A DNA stretch of 64,000 bases, taken from NCBI GenBank assembly GCA_964019055.1, contig OZ025206.1, forward strand, positions 23,710,578-23,774,577, in the 5' to 3' direction. The stretch is from Anthopleura xanthogrammica (lineage: Eukaryota > Cnidaria > Anthozoa > Actiniaria > Actiniidae). This document shows positions 31,037-40,782 of the stretch, one piece after another. Position 1 is the stretch's first letter. Each line of letters opens with the position of its first letter. The notes under the pieces were generated by a model, which saw nothing but the letters and a program-made list of their open reading frames with translations, had not been told where the DNA came from and did no database searches. The position numbers and the translations under genes were made by a program.

Positions 31037-32564
31037 CAGATTTTTCCCACTTGTTCTGCTGTATCTGATAGTCGGGATCCTCTTTAACATATACGCTCGA
31101 CATAAGCAGTCTGTGCCAGACGTATTTCCTAACCACACCTTCTGGGCTGATTTGCCTTTCCTTGTCAAGGTAAGGAGAGTTGGAATACTGGAAAAAAATG
31201 CTGTGAAAAATTATAAAGATTAAAATTGGGAAGGGATCGAAGGGAAGGGAGGTCAGTCTTCAGTGACTTCGCATGTTTGCGGGTTCGATTCTCGACTGAA
31301 CCGTAAATACTACGAATCCCACCGAATGTGGCAGCACATCAAAAATTCACGTCGCTACCACGCCCAAATTTGTCTGTTGGCACTCCCACTTTGTTTTCGC
31401 TGTATCGGAATTTCGACTAGCTTGTTGTTTTAATTTTTAAGCTTGAGTTTCGTCGTTGGATGAAGCTACGGTCATGGAAAGATACAAATTCAAAGTCAAA
31501 TACCAAGACAAATTTGACTTTCGCCTTTGCTTGATAGAATGTCTTACAGGTTTGTGAGCCTTTGAGGTTAAGAAATGACCACGAAATATCTTGATAACTA
31601 TCGATAAAACATACAAATATGGGCGTGGAAGCGACGTGAATTTTTGATGTGTTGCCACAGTTCGGCGGGATCCGTAGTATGAGTTGAGTTTGTTTGATGT
31701 GTTGTTTTCTTTCTCGCCACGAGAGCGTATATATAGCTCTTATTAACCGAGTTTGAGGTCCGTACCGTAAGTTATGGACCGAGTTTTGCCTAATGCCATT
31801 AAAAAAAGTGGAAAAAACGAGGATCCATAACTTACAGTACGGACCAAGCAAACGAGGTCAATAAGATATTTATTATATGGCAAGGCTAGGAGAGACAATT
31901 TTGATTTTCGGTCCGTACCGTAAGTTATGGACCGCAAATTGACCAAGTGGCTTAGGTGGTGGTTTACTGCTCGCCTGTCACTGCTGTGGTCTGGGTACGA
32001 GGGCCCCGGCTCGAACTTTATGATATGTGAGTTGAGTTTATTTGATGTGTTGTTCTCTCCCTTGCCACGAGGGTTTTCTCCAAGTTCTCTGGTTTTCCTC
32101 CCTTCGTAAAATTCAACATGTGCGTTCAGTGTTGTATTTTTTTATGTTGTAAATAGTGAATGTAGTGGTATAGTGCGTGTAGAGCGAACCTCACGGAAGA
32201 AAATGAACCTTTTTCGGGGAGTTATGGTTGTAAAATTTTTTTTTTCTCCGGTTTTCCTCCCTCCATAAAAATCATCATGTGAGTTGAGTATTGTGTAAAT
32301 AGTGAATGTAGTTAGTAGTATAGTGCGTGTGGAGTGAACCTTACGAAAGAGCCCCTTACAGAGAGTGAGGATGGTTGTAAAACATACGTTTTTGCAATGT
32401 AATTCAACTTTGTAGTGTAGCTTAAGCTTGGTGAGGTGTCTGTTAAACTTGGTGTTTTTCTTTTCACTTTTTAGGATGGTTGTGTATTTTCATGTGGGAA
32501 GATGAAATACTGTTGCTGTGCGTTGTATAGCAAAACCAGAGGTGAAGAATACCAAGAAATATGA
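24983..32564 (+). CDS. MPR-like gene copy C: CD-mannose-6-phosphate-receptor-like type I membrane protein, 270 aa
   Basis: Seven exons: 24983-25158, 26799-26907, 29535-29668, 30073-30172, 30398-30471, 31040-31169 and 32475-32564 (TGA). All borders are GT-AG and phases join to 270 codons, close to the length of vertebrate CD-MPR. It has a signal peptide (VAIFFISSVFIPIVLT), then an MRH domain (CKKINNCKCEMDDGSG; NPCTPIKS; LCQRDGS; YTRIPKITLVCD; LSAKSACP). The single membrane helix is built by exons 5 and 6 (TGSILLI + FFPLVLLYLIVGILFN). The cytosolic tail is FWADLPFLVKDGCVFSCGK, with a Cys cluster and terminal EYQEI (YXXI). By eye, the Gln, Arg and Tyr contacts are kept but the Glu position is Gln (LTQ). 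AATAAA lies 75 nt after the stop. Nearest relative is copy D. Role inferred from family: Golgi-endosome glycoprotein sorting. Introns hold SINEs, MITEs and microsatellites. Confidence 0.85.
25885..26000 (+). repeat. G-tract repeat family, copy 2 (partial)
   Basis: G-run, then CTCCCTATAATGGACTATAC and CCGCCCGAAAGGGGTA, as at 1480 and 52164. Intron 1 of copy C, immediately before the 57-bp tandem repeat. Confidence 0.6.
26030..26446 (+). repeat. 57-bp tandem repeat, about 7 units
   Basis: The unit contains GCATGGCTAACTCACAG, TTGAACCCTGAAACAACCTC and GGGCTGATC. The first units read AGATTGAACC, later ones AGCTTGAACC, and the last two carry CCTAAAAC, so adjacent units are most alike. As 57 is divisible by 3 it yields a spurious 19-residue repeat frame. 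Single diverged units occur at about 16200-16290, 24750-24800, 48170-48240 and 56395-56440. Confidence 0.85.
26540..26730 (-). repeat. tRNA-derived SINE copy
   Basis: ACGGAGGGAGCAAAATCGGAG...CTACTCACATGCATG, then a degenerate tRNA-like head read on the minus strand. Same family as at 35790 and 50765. Intron 1 of copy C. Confidence 0.65.
27290..27470 (+). repeat. tRNA-derived SINE copy
   Basis: GGTTCGATTATCGACTGAAC followed by GTATGTGAGTTGAGTTTTC, a TTTTCCTCCTTCCGTAAAA block and a GTGAATATTGAATGTAGTAG tail. Same tail as at 31930-32380. Intron 2 of copy C. Confidence 0.65.
27478..27800 (+). repeat. SINE with a well-kept tRNA-like head
   Basis: A-box GTTAGCTCAGTTGGTAAGAG and B-box GGTTCGAGTCCC lie 40 bp apart at 27484-27545. 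A non-tRNA body follows (CTCAGGGTCTTAAAATAACT...GGCCCTGTCTCCCAACCC). The acceptor and anticodon stems do not pair well, so it is a SINE promoter rather than a working tRNA. Confidence 0.7.
28634..29441. mobile_element. Foldback plus MITE with AAGGTGGCTGCC ends
   Basis: A palindrome at 28634-28768 (GTATTACGGGCTGACATTTTAC and complement) abuts a 673-bp element at 28769-29441. That element starts AAGGTGGCTGCCTACTA and ends TAGTAGGCAGCCACCTT. An end of the same element type appears near 52553-52572 (AGGCAGTCACCTT). Intron 2 of copy C; overlapping reading frames look random. Confidence 0.7.
30680..30778. repeat. Short foldback, AGGTCCGGTTTGAGCGTCG
   Basis: A 100-bp inverted repeat with ends AGGTCCGGTTTGAGCGTCG and CGACGCCCAAACCGGGCCT. 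Intron 5 of copy C, next to ATT microsatellites at 30800-31036 that end at the exon 6 acceptor. Confidence 0.65.
31740..31935. repeat. Three copies of a GTCCGTACCGTAAGTTATGG motif
   Basis: GGTCCGTACCGTAAGTTATGG occurs at about 31757, inverted near 31824, and again at about 31908. The motif is itself nearly palindromic at its ends. Intron 6 of copy C. Probably MITE termini; class unknown. Confidence 0.5.
31930..32380 (+). repeat. tRNA-derived SINE with duplicated tail
   Basis: tRNA-like head (GTGGCTTAGGTGGTGG...GGCTCGAACTTTATG), then the GTGAGTTGAGTTTATTTGATG body. The TTTTCCTCCCT...GTAAATAGTGAATGTAGT tail is present twice (about 32090-32180 and 32255-32330). Intron 6 of copy C. Confidence 0.6.
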
Positions 32565-32638
32565 GCATTATGAATTCCTCCTGAAAAGAAAAGAATTAAC
32601 TTACAAAAATCATACTTGTTTCATAATCAATAGTGTAC

Positions 32639-32644
32639 AATAAA
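32639..32644 (+). terminator. Poly(A) signal of copy C
   Basis: AATAAA 75 nt after the stop codon of copy C. Confidence 0.65.
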
Positions 32645-32809
32645 ACATTTTCTTATGTTTTTTAATTACAACTATTAGCAGGAAGAAGTATAAGTTTTTA
32701 ACCTAATAGACTGGTTTTTCTTTTGGCCCGGGTGTTTTTTGGTTCTGGCATCACCAGAAATATGGGAAATTTCAAGCCCGTTAAAAATACCCTCATAAAA
32801 ACGCTTTAA

Positions 32810-33518
32810 GGTATCAGAATATAATTAGCACCCCTATATGCGCTACCTCACATTTCGCCCGGGCTTTACAATATTTTGCCATTAAACTATACGTTTTTTG
32901 AAAGCTAAATAAATTTAGTTTTTCGAATATTTATTTAAAATTGTCTATTTTGGAACACAAAAAAAGTTATTGAGCTCAAAATGACATTCTACCACACTTC
33001 ATTTGACAACTTCCCGCAGGATCAGAATTTCCGCTATGTCGATCAAAATTACATTAACATACTCTGTGGATAATGAGCTTCAAAACGGTGTCTCAGATTT
33101 TTGATATATTTTTTTAGTTCGGCCGCAATGACGCGTTAAATCCGGATGTTTGAATTTTCGGAGGTCATAATTGCAAAATAGACAATATCTTTTGAATGAA
33201 AAAACATTTCAAAAATTTGAGACACCGCTTTTTAGATCGCGTTGTGATTTACCATAATTCAAAGTTTCAGTTTGATCCGATGTAATCCGAATGAGCTTTT
33301 GTTTTGAGAAAGTTATTTTGATCCGCACTCAAAAACTGCGGAGAAAGCCAATAACGTTTTTTGTGTCGCGAAACAGAAAATTTCAGATTGATTTTTGAAA
33401 ACTATGTTTATTTTGCTTTCAGAAAATGTATACTTTTATATATTAATATTGAAAAGGCAGCGAGAAATTTGGCTCGCGCGTAAAGTAATCTCGAAGGCCT
33501 CGAACGTATCCTGATACC
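32810..33518. mobile_element. TTAA-flanked inverted-repeat element, copy 2
   Basis: 709 bp starting GGTATCAGAATATAATTAGC and ending ...CGTATCCTGATACC, with TTAA at 32806-32809 and 33519-33522. Matches both outer parts of 11181-12638 without the nested foldback. No transposase. Confidence 0.8.
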
Positions 33519-35453
33519 TTAATCTCCAGATAAACGACAAAGGCCACAACTTTAAATCAAAAGTTTGTCTGCTTCAATCAATTTTACCTCATGTTTAAGA
33601 CAATTTTAAGAATTTTATCAATATCCAGTAAAATCCAATTTATTACTTCGGATCACCACAGACAACCCAAATCTAACTGTTACAGAGGGTAAAAATAAAG
33701 AAATTTAATAGGAAACCTGTGTTTATCTTGACTGGGGAGCCCTTAGTACATGTTTACAAGATGGCAGATGCAAATAATTGCTTGCGAGACACTAACAAAT
33801 CACCATATTCAACCGAGTTCAATACCCAGGTAATTATTTTATCATTCAAATTATTTTTTGCGTTTTTTCCGAGAGTTTTCCTTAATTTTTTATAAACATT
33901 CCTTCACAATGGTGGAAATAGCTTAGGAATTGATTGATCTGGCTGGACTGTTCAATGGACCGTCCTAAGTTACAGGAGAGTCTAAATGGGGTTTTATGGG
34001 TTTACGGGTGAAATTTTGTTTTTTTTACGGCTAACGGTTAATATTTTTCAGACTTTTATTTGTTCTCACACATGAATTATGAATAATATTTTGAAACAGA
34101 GTTCAGATATACAATGAATATAATAACTTGAGTATGTTGTAAAGTGATTTGAGTTTTAGGTGTGTGTGGCTTGTCAAGATTGTCGACAGCCACCACAGTT
34201 ACGGTTAACAAAAAACTTCAAAATTAATTTCCATTGTTTTAAACTGGTTAACCATTAATTTCCATCGTTTTAAAAGAGTTAATGATTAATTTACGTTGTT
34301 GAAAAACACATTCTGACCATTCTGTGATGAATGCATAACATTACACCAGTCTTGAGAAGAGCTCTCGACAAATACAAGTCTTACAAACCATGACTATGAA
34401 AAAAATTACGGTTAACATATTTTGCACTTCTTACGCCTAACGCTTAATTTTTACTATTTTTACGCCTAACGGCTAAATTTTGGGCCGTTTTACGGCTAAC
34501 GGTTAATCCCATTGAGACCCTCTTACAGCCGTCTCCATCTTAATCAAAGCTTACTTACAGTCTTTGGATCTGACCGTGCCAGCGTCATTTAACACCCAAA
34601 GAATTACATGTACACGTCGGTACACGATTTTCCTCTATTGTTATCTTCAGTATATTCTTTGAGATCCTGTCCGTACCAAATGCGATACTCTTGGCCAGCG
34701 GTAACATTCATTGGTGTCGTAAAGTTTTGAAACATCAATTCATGAGACATGGAAGTAAAACCAGGAATGTTATAGCTCAAACTGTCCCAATCATTGATGA
34801 ATTCATCTGTAGGGAGAATCTTTTGATCCTTGTTGTTGGTTATAATAGTCATCAACCGGTCGGGGTTCCCTGAGTATAGCGCACATCCCTAGTTACTTTG
34901 GGCTGAAAGGTAGTGAAAATAAGCTTTTAGCATGTAATTCCAGAACTCGCAGGACAGAAGAATGATTACCATAGCTGAAAAGAACTTGTTAAAATTAGTA
35001 AAACTGTTCTGTTAAGTTTAAAGGAAATCAGTTTTTAAAAAACTCGCGAAGATATGATTATTTTCAAAAATCGAAATTCCTTGGAAGTTCTCTTGGCTCC
35101 AGCAAAGTTTTTTAACGCACACAATTTTTGAAAATTCATATTTTTGCGAGGTTTAAGCTGATTTCCATCCAACTTCACCGTTTTACTGATTTTAAGATGA
35201 TTTTTCCACGGCTATAATGGTAATCAGTTTTTTTCTGTCTTACTAATTTAAAAATACCTTGTGAATGTATGAAACATGACACATATCCAGATCGATGGAC
35301 CAGCTTTACTGTGGTGACTGCTCCATTTTCTTTGATGTAGAAACTCCCATATGAGGTGTTTTGAGCACCAAAGCAGACGAGATCGCTGTTGATCTTCAGC
35401 CATTTGTCTGCAAACATGATAGAATGAGTCTATATATCTATATCGAAGCTATT

Positions 35454-35693
35454 AGAGAGTTTAAGATTCGCGTTTTTTTCTCCCGCAAACGGCAAACGGC
35501 AAACGTGACCAAGTTTTCTTCGTTTCCCTGTATTTCACTTTACCTTTTGCAATTTTTTCTTAACAAAAAGAAATATTCTTTTGTTTATCTAAGACTTGGA
35601 GATTTTTGTGATTCCTTTTTACTAATTTCAAATAACTTTTCACTGGTCAACTGACGTTTCACGTTTGCCGTAAACGGGATTCTTAAACTCTCT
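35454..35693. mobile_element. MITE with AGAGAGTTTAAG ends
   Basis: Starts AGAGAGTTTAAGATTCGCG and ends GGGATTCTTAAACTCTCT, with AAACGGCAAAC/GTTTGCCGT inside. Lies between exons 3 and 4 of F1. Confidence 0.65.
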
Positions 35694-35784
35694 ATTTATA
35701 CGATACTAGCAACTATACTGCTAGCTTTCAAATAGGATTTAGCAACAATTCCACAGAGTGGCTCTTTATCCACTGAAAATCCAT

Positions 35785-36060
35785 TTGAGTTTTTACGGAG
35801 GGAGGAAAACCGGAGAACCCAGAGAAAAAACCCTCGAAGCACAGGAGAGAACCAACAAGCAACTCTACTCACATACGACACCGAGCCTGCGGTGGAACTT
35901 GAACCCGTGTCGTTTGAGTTTTTGCGGAGGGAGGAACCTCGGAGAACCCGGAGAAAAACCCTCGAAGCACAGGACAGACAGGAGAAAACCAACAAGCAGC
36001 TCTACTCACATACGACACCGAGCCCGGCGGAACTTGAACCCGTGTAGCATCGGTGAAAGA
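35785..36060 (-). repeat. Two tandem SINE bodies
   Basis: The block GGAGGGAGGAAAACCGGAGA...CTACTCACATACGACACCGAGCC occurs at 35797-35910 and again at 35930-36050, in the same orientation. Intron 3 of F1. Confidence 0.75.
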
Positions 36061-36079
36061 CGAGCGCTTTTTGCGATGA

Positions 36080-36190
36080 TTATCACAATTCTTCGTTTAC
36101 ACATGACGTCATAGCCGCCATGTTGGATGACTTAACAAAATGTTTTTCAATGAATTATTTTGTATATCATCCAACATGGCCGCCATGTCT
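36080..36190. repeat. Foldback with GCCGCCATGTTGGATGA arms
   Basis: CATAGCCGCCATGTTGGATGA and TCATCCAACATGGCCGCCATG flank about 45 bp of AT-rich loop. Intron 3 of F1. Confidence 0.7.
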
Positions 36191-36292
36191 TTTGTTATTT
36201 TACTCCCTTGGGAATGATTGAAAACCACCAATATTAAGCGAGCAATTATAGATCGGCTTTTTTATTATTTTGGCTTTGCTTACTGGGGCAAT

Positions 36293-36719
36293 GGACTACT
36301 TCGACGATGCGGCGGCCATCTTGAATCTGAATTAATGAAAATAACTTTTTACAAGATACCAGGGGTATACGTAGGATCTGATGAAGAAAAATAACAAATC
36401 CTGGGTTTCTCTGGCCCTATCATGCTGGTTAGGTGACAAGCATTTCATTTTTCTACGTGGTATATATCAGGCATTATTTTCACATCTTGAATCGCAATGC
36501 ATTATGGGACGTCCAGGGAGCAAAAGAAAACAAAAATGTCGGATAAAACAGAAGGTTTCGTTTATTTGTCTTTCTTTCATGCCCATCTTCTTAATTGATC
36601 TCTTGTCAAGTTGTCTAGGAGTGAAACGTTAATTTAATTCGATGCCATAAGTGTAACAAAGATTTCAATGTGTATATTTGCCCCCTACCAAAATGGCCGC
36701 CGCATCGTCGAAGTAGTCC
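36293..36719. mobile_element. MITE with GGACTACTTCGACGATGCGG ends
   Basis: 427 bp, beginning GGACTACTTCGACGATGCGG and ending with the exact complement. Intron 3 of F1. The internal reading frame at 36381-36632 lacks any known motif. Confidence 0.8.
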
Positions 36720-37582
36720 ATTCTATTTAAATTTGATAAGGTCTTGAAAGTATTGCACCAAAATCAATTCCACAAGCTAACATGAACTCAAACCGACAAC
36801 CCGGTATACATGTTGGATAACGGAGCAATAGAACTCTCTTACCTAACCCCGAATAAAAGGTGATTAAGGTCGTTCGCGGGAGTCGTTTGTACGCATTCGT
36901 TCTACGCATATGGCTTACGCCCTTATATGGAAGGGCTGAAATAAACTACTGGAATCGCAATAGAATCGATACAAGTGATGGACAGGAAACCTACATGTGA
37001 TCTTGGTGCAGCACGTGCCGTTGCCAAAGTAACCGTCTTTGCACTTGCAGTTGTATGAGCCAATGATGTTAGTACAAGTTGCATTAGGACTACAGTCATG
37101 CTGTCCTGTAGCACATTCATCGACATCTGTCAATCAAATGAATTCATTTTATTTCAGGGTGATTTTCTCATGGACCACAAATTGTGCCTCCACTATGTTC
37201 CAGTTCCTTCCTTCCTCCCTTCCTTCCTTCCCTTTTCTTTCTTTCTTTCTTCCTTCTGGACCATATCGAATACAACCTTAAGAGACGAAAACCTTACCTT
37301 TGCAGTGTTTTCCTTCAAATGCAGGTCTCGGGCACAAACATTCATAAGTATCATCAGTGTAGTTTGCAATACAAGTGAAATTGTGAAGGCAGGGAGACTT
37401 GCTGCAGTTTGACTAAAAATGAGAATAAAACAGTAATAATGATTCTATGTTAATCAAATGCGCAAAATGCTCAATCTAACTGGTTAGATGGGCAATCGAC
37501 CTTAGAGTGAAAACACTAAAACCGTGAAAAAAAAATTGCTTCTTAACGTGTATTAGTCAAATATCCACAAAAGAAAACAAAG

Positions 37583-37830
37583 GAAATAGGCAATGTGCAT
37601 CAAAGCTCACAAAGCACTCTGGGAAAGTGAGTCCTGTAAAAATGTAACAGAGAAATCAAAGGAACTATCAGAAAAGAATTACTCTGTTATTTTTGTCTGC
37701 TGAAATCCTTTTATTTCCATAGAAAATGGTGAAAGAAAAATTGTCAGATGAATTTTTAGAGGAGCCAAATAAGCGTAAGAACTCACTTTCCCATCATGCT
37801 TTGTGCTATAATTTCGCGCTCATGCACATC
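37583..37830. mobile_element. MITE with GGGAAAGTGAGT inverted ends, copy 3
   Basis: Fullest copy of the family: GCAATGTGCATCAAAGCTCA...GGGAAAGTGAGT at left and ACTCACTTTCCCATCATGC at right. Between exon 2 of F1 and the 2A ORF. Confidence 0.7.
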
Positions 37831-38547
37831 GGCTATTGGGTCTACTTTTATCCGTAAACCTTTCATATCGATCTATGCTGGCGGAGTCTTCAAATCGATA
37901 AAAATCAAATATGTTGACGCGGATACCATTATAAACTAGACGCTAATGAAGCGTTAACTCGGGTTTCGTTAAGGGAGGACGGGGCAAAAACGCGTGACCA
38001 CGTGATTTGCGTGGTGGCGATGGGCTGTGATGTTTTTAAAATTTTTGGTAACGCTGTATGAAGAATGTTTTTTTTCCGTAGCAAAATCTTTTGTTCAAAT
38101 TTTAAAGCGTCCCCGATAGTAAAACGGCCAATGGAGATAAAATAATTTTTCGATTTTTTTCTCTACTGTATATTATAATTACATCATTTTTATCAGCTTA
38201 CCGGAGAGGAAGGGAAGTGGGGAGGGAGAAGGGAAAGGATGTCGGTATTTGGTAACTGACTGAAGAGGGTATACTTTCCTTCTCTAATATTTCATCTCAG
38301 TCTCTATTTAAGACAAGTAAACGTATTTTCCAGCATGTTTAAAAGGTAATAAATCAAAGCGGGGGCAGCTTAGTGTCAGATATCAGTAGCGTTCATATTT
38401 TTACTATTATGTAAGTTGGGCTCCCTGTGGACAAAAACGTCAAAGCACAGAGAATCCAGTTCACTGCATGCAGGCGTGAAGCTGTTAATCATACATAATT
38501 TCGATGGTTGGAAGCCCATTTCCTTTGTGGTACGCGAGACTTTTCTT

Positions 38548-38553
38548 TTTATT
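38548..38553 (-). terminator. Poly(A) signal of the 2A ORF
   Basis: TTTATT on the + strand, i.e. AATAAA on the minus strand, about 45 nt past the stop codon of the 728-codon ORF. This supports an independent transcript. Confidence 0.55.
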
Positions 38554-38595
38554 TTGTTGATAAATACAAATTATACAGTAACAACTTGAAGTCCA

Positions 38596-40782
38596 TCATA
38601 AAAATCCTGTTTTTCCACTGTGGTTCCTTAAAATCAAGGTCTGTAAAGATATCCTGCTTTCAGTTGAATTATGTAGTTCTCTGTGACTTATCTCATTAAT
38701 GTTTACATTTATGTTAGTGCCAAAAATGTTAACACTGTCAAGTTCAACAGGTGTTAAACAAGTTTCATTATCTATTGTATTGTGAAGCTGAGATCCATTT
38801 TTAATGATTGCATCTAAAGTATTTGAGTTCCAGTAACTACAAGGTGAAATGATTGAGTAACATATTGAATAAAGAGCTGTTGCAAAACATTGCTCTTTGG
38901 AACAGTTGTGTTGATCTGGTGTACTTATGTCTTTTACACTGTTGCTTGTTGCAATGTCATATTTTGTAATTTTTAGACCTTTTAATTCATAAAGATCAGT
39001 TGCTCCATATAAACCTTGAAAGTATTGCACTAAATTCTCTATAGATGATATATCTAATAATACACATGTCCCTTGAGGATGACTCTTACCATAAACATCT
39101 CTAGCATGAGAGTCAAACACTTTAAAATGGCCATTATCAGTACAGTAAATAATACCGACAGCAATACAACCAACTGTTAGAATAAATGAGCTGTATTGTT
39201 CTGTTAGCAATGATTCAAAAGCTCTTTTCATGCCCATGCAGTATTGATATCCTTCAATGGTAGACTCACCATGAACATCACCAGTATAACTTTCACTGTA
39301 ATCTAGCTGGTAATTTTCCTCTGACACTGTAAGCATTGCTGGTAATTCTGTTAGCAGTAAAAACGATTGTCGTGCAAGCTGTGACAAACTGCTATACAAT
39401 TGATTCCCAATATGCATGATTTCTTTCAAGTCATCAGAGTTGGTTATCCCTTTCATTTGGTGATATATTAAAGCACATAAACTCATTGCCACACATTGTT
39501 GCCCTGCATTTTGTCCAAATATAACAACATCCCCTTGACTATATGCTGCACTTACTGTTTTACTAGCATCAACATGGTGGGTGACAGGACCTGGGTTTTT
39601 CTCTATATCATTACAAAGCTTGTAATTTGCACAGTTGCTTTTATGATCTAAACCCTTATACTCGCTATATGAGAAATTACACGAAAACCACCTTACGTAT
39701 TTGAGATATTTATTCCTATATTTATCTGTACTGGAATTGTAAACATATCTCATTGAAGAGTTAACTTTACTTGTTCTAAATATTGGTTTCCTTCTCATTT
39801 TTTGTACGAATCGGATACCTGTTTTGTACTGTGTACTTTTCTTTCTCGTTGCAATCTTTTTAATAAGACGATGAACTTTCGATGACTTAGGCGTGTTTTT
39901 ACTTAAACTTCTGCATACATAAGTCCGTAGTTTTCTGTTTTTCTGAAAGACACGTTTTAATCTGTTCACTGGTATCCTGCTTGGTTCACGATCACGTCGA
40001 AAGCCATGACAATCACATACAACACGACTACAATTATGAAATACATACTTTGCATAACGAGATCTGAATTCTTGTACCTTTATTGACACTAAAACATCAT
40101 TATGTTCATGTACATTTGTAAAATGAGTAACTTTTTCTAGTATGTCACAGTCACCAAGAGTATTTACCACGTCTTCTACTAAGCACGTGCAAGTCCATAT
40201 GTAGTACAAACCAATATTCACAATCGCTTGTACGATAATACAAATGATTATTTGTGCAAAATCAAATCGTATTTTACGACTATTGAATAAAACAAAAACA
40301 AACAAATGAATCAGGATATTTAACAAGAAAATTAAACTTAGATATTTACTTTCCAAATCACTTCGCTGAGTATACTCTTTATCCAATATGGCGATTTGCT
40401 TGTTGTTTGCTTCATCTTCGAAGTTCTGCTCAAGGAGATTTTCGTTTTTCTCAACTTCCGAGAAGTTGATTTCAGCGTCATAGTTTTCTTTTGAGTTAAG
40501 CTTACTAGTCATAGTTTTGTCAGTCTTTTCGAGGTTTGTGCTCAAATATAGTTCATTTCTTTTCAGAGATTTCAACGCTTTCGAGCTATAAGATTCGTGG
40601 ACCGACCCGTTCCGAAAAGCCTCTACATCTTTTAGTGTGGGCCTACCACGAATGGCGAGTCCATTTGTATGTGGGATGATCGTATTATATGACATAGCAC
40701 TTTCCAAAGATATCTTCATACGACACAGAATTCCGTAAAGTTTATAGTACGACGAACCGAAGCAGAAGGAGATCATTAGCAT
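38596..40782 (-). CDS. 728-aa ORF: two-TM leader, 2A skipping motif, cysteine-protease-like domain
   Basis: Uninterrupted minus-strand frame inside intron 1 of F1. Residues 1-145 are polar and charged. Two hydrophobic helices follow (near 150-170, YLSLIFLLNILIHLFVFVLF; near 178-200, IIICIIVQAIVNIGLYYIW). Then come a Cys-bearing loop (CDCHGFRRD), a strongly basic stretch, and CNDIEKNPGP, with DIEKNPGP at residues 392-399: a complete 2A motif. Downstream is a papain-fold-like pattern, GQQC (Cys430) in QQCVAMSLCALIYH and FDSH (Asp557, His559), as in the cysteine-protease domains of Helitron/Pif1-type transposon proteins and some viral deubiquitinases. A partial second copy begins SKEQCFATALYSICYS near 630. 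If 2A works, the products are a membrane protein of about 398 residues and a protease of about 330. No RT, helicase or transposase is seen. Host gene versus transposon fragment is undecided. Starts at Met3 or Met22 are also possible. Confidence 0.7.
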   Translation of the reverse strand: MLMISFCFGSSYYKLYGILCRMKISLESAMSYNTIIPHTNGLAIRGRPTLKDVEAFRNGSVHESYSSKALKSLKRNELYLSTNLEKTDKTMTSKLNSKENYDAEINFSEVEKNENLLEQNFEDEANNKQIAILDKEYTQRSDLESKYLSLIFLLNILIHLFVFVLFNSRKIRFDFAQIIICIIVQAIVNIGLYYIWTCTCLVEDVVNTLGDCDILEKVTHFTNVHEHNDVLVSIKVQEFRSRYAKYVFHNCSRVVCDCHGFRRDREPSRIPVNRLKRVFQKNRKLRTYVCRSLSKNTPKSSKVHRLIKKIATRKKSTQYKTGIRFVQKMRRKPIFRTSKVNSSMRYVYNSSTDKYRNKYLKYVRWFSCNFSYSEYKGLDHKSNCANYKLCNDIEKNPGPVTHHVDASKTVSAAYSQGDVVIFGQNAGQQCVAMSLCALIYHQMKGITNSDDLKEIMHIGNQLYSSLSQLARQSFLLLTELPAMLTVSEENYQLDYSESYTGDVHGESTIEGYQYCMGMKRAFESLLTEQYSSFILTVGCIAVGIIYCTDNGHFKVFDSHARDVYGKSHPQGTCVLLDISSIENLVQYFQGLYGATDLYELKGLKITKYDIATSNSVKDISTPDQHNCSKEQCFATALYSICYSIISPCSYWNSNTLDAIIKNGSQLHNTIDNETCLTPVELDSVNIFGTNINVNINEISHRELHNSTESRISLQTLILRNHSGKTGFL
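39586..39609 (-). other. 2A-like ribosome-skipping motif DIEKNPGP
   Basis: Codons for D-I-E-K-N-P-G-P, matching the 2A consensus D-(V/I)-E-x-N-P-G-P. Skipping would occur between the last Gly and Pro. 2A motifs are established in picornaviruses and known in animal non-LTR retrotransposons and some invertebrate immune proteins. Confidence 0.85.

Larger units (their letters stand above)
32565..34603. other. Spacer between convergent copy C and F1
   Basis: Contains the 709-bp TTAA-flanked element (32810-33518), then unique AT-rich sequence with imperfect short repeats of ACGGCTAACGGTTAA near 34020-34510. A block at 33915-33966 (GGAAATAGCTTAGGAA...GGCTGGACTGTTCAATGGAC) recurs at 60332-60385 next to the second F copy, as expected from duplication or a shared repeat. 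No gene seen. Confidence 0.55.

Noticed and set aside
30836..31168. 110-codon minus frame with poly-Ile
   Set aside because: Antisense of exon 6 of copy C plus an ATT microsatellite.
36381..36632. 83-codon frame inside the GGACTAC MITE
   Set aside because: No transposase motif; the MITE is only 427 bp and the composition looks random.
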